Below, one piece after another: positions 60,224 to 64,000 of a stretch of DNA of 64,000 nt. The notes under the pieces are model-generated. The model was given only the letters and a program-made list of their open reading frames with translations, was not told the DNA's origin and made no database searches. Location of the stretch: NCBI RefSeq assembly GCF_001659605.2, contig NC_035176.2, forward strand, positions 31,862,716 through 31,926,715, read 5' to 3'. The position numbers and the translations under genes are program-made. The stretch comes from Manihot esculenta (Eukaryota > Streptophyta > Magnoliopsida > Malpighiales > Euphorbiaceae). The stretch's first letter is position 1, and each line of letters opens with the position of its first letter.

Positions 60224-60415
60224 TGTTAACCAACATAGAAGGTTCTTAATTACGAGGATTCAAATTTTTGGGATCCTAATTAGGCTTGATTTAAAAGATT
60301 TTATTCTTATTGTAACTATTCCTAATTTAGGTTGATTCTTTGTGTATAAATACTCAAACCTTGTAAAGATCAATTCAATTGGAATAGAATAAAAAATTCC
60401 TCTCAAAATTCTTCA
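60224..60415 (+). repeat. 3' LTR of the inner copia element
   Basis: 192 bp, starts TGTTAACC directly after the polypurine tract and ends TTCTTCA. It is roughly 92 percent identical to the 5' LTR by eye count, so the insertion is not recent. Confidence 0.9.
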
Positions 60416-60420
60416 GATTG

Positions 60421-62688
60421 AAGCAACCCGTACCTTACACATACATCATAATGTTTCGCTACATTTTTGGGGCGAGACAGTCCTTACCGCCTGCTACTTG
60501 ATAAACCGTATGTCTTTCTCTATTTTGCAGCATCAAAGTCCTCATTTGGTTCTCTTTCTCAGCCAAACCTCCAACCAGTTGTCTCTGCGAGTTTCTGGAT
60601 ATATTTGTTTTGTTCATGATCATACCCTTAGTAAAGACAAACTCTAGCCAAAATCAGTTAAATGTGTCTTTCTTGGCCATTCTCAACTTAAAAAAGATTA
60701 TAAATGTTATGATTCCACTACTAACAGATATTTTGTCTCTGCAGATGTCACCTTTTTTTAAACCTTCCCTTACTTTTCTTCTAGTCCAACGCACAAAACC
60801 TTTATTACTAGAGCTTTACCTATACCTTCAATTCTTATCTCTCCTTGGCCTCAAGTCAGTCCATCTCCCACTCCTACACCACCTCTTCAGGTCTACACAT
60901 GTAGGCCTCATCCATCTGCTAATAACAATACTTCTCTCCCTGATGCAGGTATTTCTAATGACTCACCTCCAGTTCTATCATCACCTACTTCAGTCATGCC
61001 TTCGGTAGCAATAGCTACTCCTCTTATTCTTCGAAAAGGTATTTGCTCATCTTGAAATCCTCATTCCATTTATAATTTTGTAAGTTGCCATCGTTTGTCT
61101 CCTTTCTATTATACTTTTGTTTCCACCATGTCTGCTGTTTCTATACTCAAGACAGTTAGAGAAGTACTGGATCATCCTGGTTGGTGTAATGTTATGATTG
61201 AGGAGATGACTGCTCTTCATAATAATAGAACTTGGGAACTGATATCTTTACCACTTGGCAAGTCTACTGTTGGTTGTCGATGGATTTACACAGTTAAGGT
61301 GGGACCTGATGACAAAATTGATCGCCTTAAAGCTCGCCTTGTAGCTAAAGGTTACACACATATTTTTTGGCTTGATTACAGTGATACTTGCTCTCCAGCA
61401 GCCAAAATAGCTTCTGTCCGCCTCCTTATCCATTGGCTGCAATTAATCACTGGACTCTTCATCAACTGGACATTAAAAATGCATTTCTTCATGGTGAGCT
61501 CGCCGAAGAAGTCTATATGGAACAACCTCCAGGATTTGTTGCTCAAGGGGAGTCCAGCTTAGTATGTCGTCTTCGACGCTCCTTGTATAGTCTAAAACAG
61601 TCTCCAAAAGCATGATTTGAACGATTCAGTCCTGTAATTCAACAGTTTGGAATGTCTCGAAGTAATTCTGATCATTTCGTATTTTTTTGTCATAATAGCG
61701 ATAGATGCATCTACTTAGTGGTCTATGTTGATGATATTGTCATTACATGAAATAATCATGACGGAATCTCTCAGCTTAAGCAACATTTGTTCAGTCATTT
61801 CCAAACTAAAGACCTGGAGAAATTGAAGTATTTCTTGGGGATTAAAGTGGCACAGTCTAAAACAGGTATTGCGATTTTCCAACGGAAATATGCTTTGAAT
61901 ATATTGGAAGAAACCGACATGTTAGACTGTAGACATGTGGACACTCCTATAGATCCAAATGTCAAACTTGTTTCTGAATAGGGGGGAGCCACTTAAAGAT
62001 CCTACTAAATACAGATTAGTTGGCAAACTCAATTATCTCACTATCACACAACCAGATATTTCCTTTGTTGTAAGTGTGGTTAGTCAATTTCTTCAAACCC
62101 TATACAGTAGTCATTGGAATGCAGTCATTCGTATTCTTAAATATATCAAAGGAACTCCAGGACAGAGTCTACTCTATGAGGACAAGGATCACTCACAAAT
62201 TGTTGGTTATTCTGATGCAAATTGAATAGATTCCCTTTCAGATAGACGATCTACTTCAGGATATTGTATTATGATTGGAGGGAATCTTATATCCTGAAAA
62301 AGTAAAAAACAAGGTGTGGTTGCAAGATTAAGTGCAGAAGCATAATATTGAGCTATGGCTTTGGCAACATGCAAACTCATTTAGTTGAAGCAACTCCTTT
62401 AGTATTTGAAATATAACGATACTAGCCAAATGAAACTAATATGTGATAATCAAGCTGCCCTCCATATTGCATCAAATCCAGTTTTTCATGAGAGGACGAA
62501 GCACATACAGGTGAATTGCCATTTTATTATGCAAAAGATTGAGTCGGCATGCATTTCTACTAGTTTTGTCAACTCAAAGGATCAAACTAGCTAATGTTTT
62601 CACAAAATCTCTTTGGGGGTTCACGAATCGAATATATTTGTAACTAGCTTGGAGCATATGACATATACGCTCCAGCTTGAAGGGAGAG
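60421..62688 (+). pseudogene. Outer copia integrase-RT-RNase H remnant, downstream half
   Basis: The integrase continues after the nested insert (HFWGETVLTACYLINRM near 60455). A Pro/Ser-rich linker follows. Reverse transcriptase runs from 61095 (NNRTWELISLPLGKSTVGCR), has a frameshift near 61420-61480, then [18 protein letters not shown] and YVDDIVIT near 61728. RNase H runs to 62640 with several stops ([19 protein letters not shown] at about 62470). It cannot encode an active enzyme set. Confidence 0.85.
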
Positions 62689-62943
62689 TGTTGAGATACT
62701 TTTTGTAAATAGTCTAGATTTATAGTGATTATATACATAATTAGAGACATGATTATGTGATATGATTGGGATAAATTAGACTATAATTAAGGAATTAATT
62801 TATTTTCTCACCTAATATGTATTTTTGTAAATAATATATATACCCCAATTGGCTTGAGGGGAATTATCAAACAATTTTCTCTTAAAGTTTCTGCTTTTCT
62901 CTTCTTTTCATCATCGTTTTCAAAAACCATAATATTTTATACA
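62689..62943 (+). repeat. 3' LTR of the outer copia element
   Basis: Begins TGTTGAGATAC right after the polypurine tract. It contains a likely TATA (AATATATATACC near 62833). The end is placed at ...TATACA (62943), but the tandem duplication that follows makes the boundary uncertain. Confidence 0.6.
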
Positions 62944-63164
62944 TTAAAGAAAAAAACTTATGATTGAGATAAATTAGACTATAATTAAGGAATTAATTTA
63001 TTTTCTTACCTAATATGTATTTTTGTAAATAGTATATATACCTCAATTGGCTTGAGGGGAATTATCAAGCATTTTTCTCTCAAAACTTCTTTCCTTTTCT
63101 TTTCATCATCGTTTTCAAAAATCATAATATTTTATACACTAAAGATATAAAGAAAAAAACTAAT
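62764..63164. repeat. ~200-bp tandem duplication of LTR 3' part plus flank
   Basis: GATTG(G/A)GATAAATTAGAC starts both copies (62764 and 62962). The copies run in parallel through GGCTTGAGGGGAATTATCAA, CATCATCGTTTTCAAAAA and the A-rich tail AAGAAAAAAACT. Because the tail beyond the presumed LTR end is also repeated, the duplication probably happened after insertion. Confidence 0.85.
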
Positions 63165-63469
63165 GAACATGTTAGAGAACAAGAGAGAAGACAAAAAAGT
63201 TAATGATTATTTTTTTTTTCTAATTTCAAGTCAGTTGTATAAAACTGCAACCAATTATAGCAATTGGGCCTAAAATGCCAAAATTAAAAAATCTAGATTA
63301 AAATGCATATTCGCGTAAAGGTTTAGTTTTTTAATATAATTAGACCAGAAGAAAATGCATAGATTATATTAGAACACATAATGAGGCAAGGATGCTGGCA
63401 AATGTGGAAAAGGCCGCAGGAAACAGCAGAGTGGGAAAAAATGCTGCAGGAAAGCATGGTGCTGGGCAA
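63165..63469. other. Spacer, nothing recognised
   Basis: Purine-rich and AT-rich. 63380-63480 is A/G-rich with repeated GCAGGAAA words but no protein or RNA signature. No further exon of the glucose transporter was seen here on the minus strand. Confidence 0.5.
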
Positions 63470-64000
63470 GAAGAGTAGCAGGAAAACGCAACAGACAAAC
63501 TACACGATTCTTTTACGTAAACAAAAATAAAAAGATAAAAACATGTGTTTCTTAGCTGTGGATAAAGCTTAATTAACCCTTTCTTTGGATGCTTAATTTC
63601 TGTAAGGAAATTGAAGAGAAACTAAAAAGGACAAATAAAAGAGAAAAGTAAAGACTAAAAATTTGATTTAATTAATATAGTTTGGATAGATTATTAGAGT
63701 ATAGGAGAAATATAATTTTTCTTTTGAAAAAAAAAAGGTCAAAAATAACCATTATACTCTCACAAGCTAAGACATAGATGCTTTTAGAAAAAAAGAAGAC
63801 AGCAAAAGTAACGCAACAGACAAGCTGCATGAGTCTTTGACGTAAACAGGAAAGGGATAAAAAAAGCGCCCATGTTTCTTAGCTGTGAATAAAGAGAAAA
63901 GAAATTTGATTTAATTAATATTGTTTGGATAGATTATTAGAATATAGGAGAAATATAATTTTTCTTCTGAAAAAAAGGTGAGAAATGACTATTATACTCT
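63470..64000. repeat. Diverged tandem duplication running off the window
   Basis: A unit starting ACGCAACAGACAA at 63486 recurs at 63811. Both contain GTTTCTTAGCTGTG(G/A)ATAAAG, TTTGATTTAATTAATAT, a GATTATTAGA(G/A)TATAGGAGA block and ATTATACTCT. The second copy lacks about 80 bp present in the first and reaches the window edge, so more units may follow. Confidence 0.8.

Larger units (their letters stand above)
56203..60415 (+). mobile_element. Inner Ty1/copia element, nested, gag deleted
   Basis: A full element with both ends: 5' LTR 56203-56394, PBS TGGTGTCAGAGCAC from 56395, polypurine tract GAGAGAGAA and 3' LTR 60224-60415. It is flanked by TATTG (56198-56202) and GATTG (60416-60420), a 5-bp target duplication with one mismatch. 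Same orientation as the host element. At 4.2 kb it is short: after a GC-rich leader the coding part starts directly at the protease, so gag is missing. Confidence 0.92.
53994..62943 (+). mobile_element. Outer Ty1/copia element, decayed, split by a nested copia insertion
   Basis: The coding order gag, protease, GAG-pre-integrase and integrase (about 54300-56202) is interrupted at 56203 and resumes at 60416-60421 with the rest of integrase, reverse transcriptase, RNase H and a 3' LTR. The polypurine tract GAAGGGAGAG is directly before TGTTGAGATAC at 62689. No sequence like this LTR was found upstream of the gag region, nor an obvious PBS. The 5' end is therefore truncated or unrecognisable, and the start coordinate is approximate. 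Without the insert the element would be about 4.7 kb. Confidence 0.8.

Noticed and set aside
1..64000. tRNA, rRNA, microRNA precursors and CRISPR arrays
   Set aside because: I looked for conserved tRNA boxes, 5S-like sequence and common mature plant microRNA words and saw none; the repeats present are tandem duplications, microsatellites or transposon parts, not spaced arrays. A covariance-model search was not possible here.

Overview
The window is nuclear DNA from a flowering plant, almost certainly a eudicot. It has multi-exon genes with GT-AG introns, very AT-rich spacers, Ty1/copia retrotransposons primed from initiator-Met tRNA, plant LINE remnants and small TIR elements. The gene set (bHLH68-like factor, bark-storage-type nucleosidase, LIN/CERBERUS-type U-box/WD40 ligase, NPF1 transporter, type II peroxiredoxin, ROP GTPase, plastid glucose transporter) and the AT-rich spacers would fit a woody Malpighiales such as an Euphorbiaceae. 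That placement is inference only.

Layout. 1-13.6 kb holds no gene I can support. It carries two copies of an internally deleted LINE (about 3.0-3.5 kb, minus; 10.8-11.7 kb, plus), a probable hAT-like small element (5.04-5.47 kb) and one copy of an unclassified dispersed repeat (8.86-9.27 kb). 13.6-16.3 kb is a nine-exon bHLH gene. 17.6-21.4 kb is a degenerate copia element on the minus strand that lacks gag. 23.6-25.9 kb is a five-exon bark-storage/nucleoside-phosphorylase-family gene with a 51-bp tandem repeat upstream. 26.5-33.95 kb is a 15-exon U-box/WD40 ligase gene of 1340 codons, with every intron phase consistent. 36.6-38.6 kb is an NPF1-type transporter. 38.6-42.7 kb is very AT-rich, with a second copy of the dispersed repeat and an (AT)26 run. 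42.8-44.1 kb is a cytosolic type II peroxiredoxin with a clear TATA box. 47.5-49.6 kb is a type II ROP GTPase gene with a non-canonical donor at intron 5. 52.7-53.7 kb (minus) holds the last three exons of a plastid glucose transporter. From about 54 to 62.9 kb a decayed copia element is split by a second copia element, and beyond that the sequence is tandemly duplicated up to the window edge.

The genes look like independent housekeeping, signalling and transport genes; I see no cluster or shared pathway. I found no convincing new biological system. The observations most worth checking are the ROP gene (lost canonical donor plus Arg at the place of a lipidation Cys), the two LINE derivatives sharing one deletion junction, the nested copia insertion with a near-perfect target duplication inside an integrase frame, and the question of whether the transporter gene continues beyond the retrotransposon block. 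Exon boundaries were derived by hand from splice consensus and reading-frame continuity.
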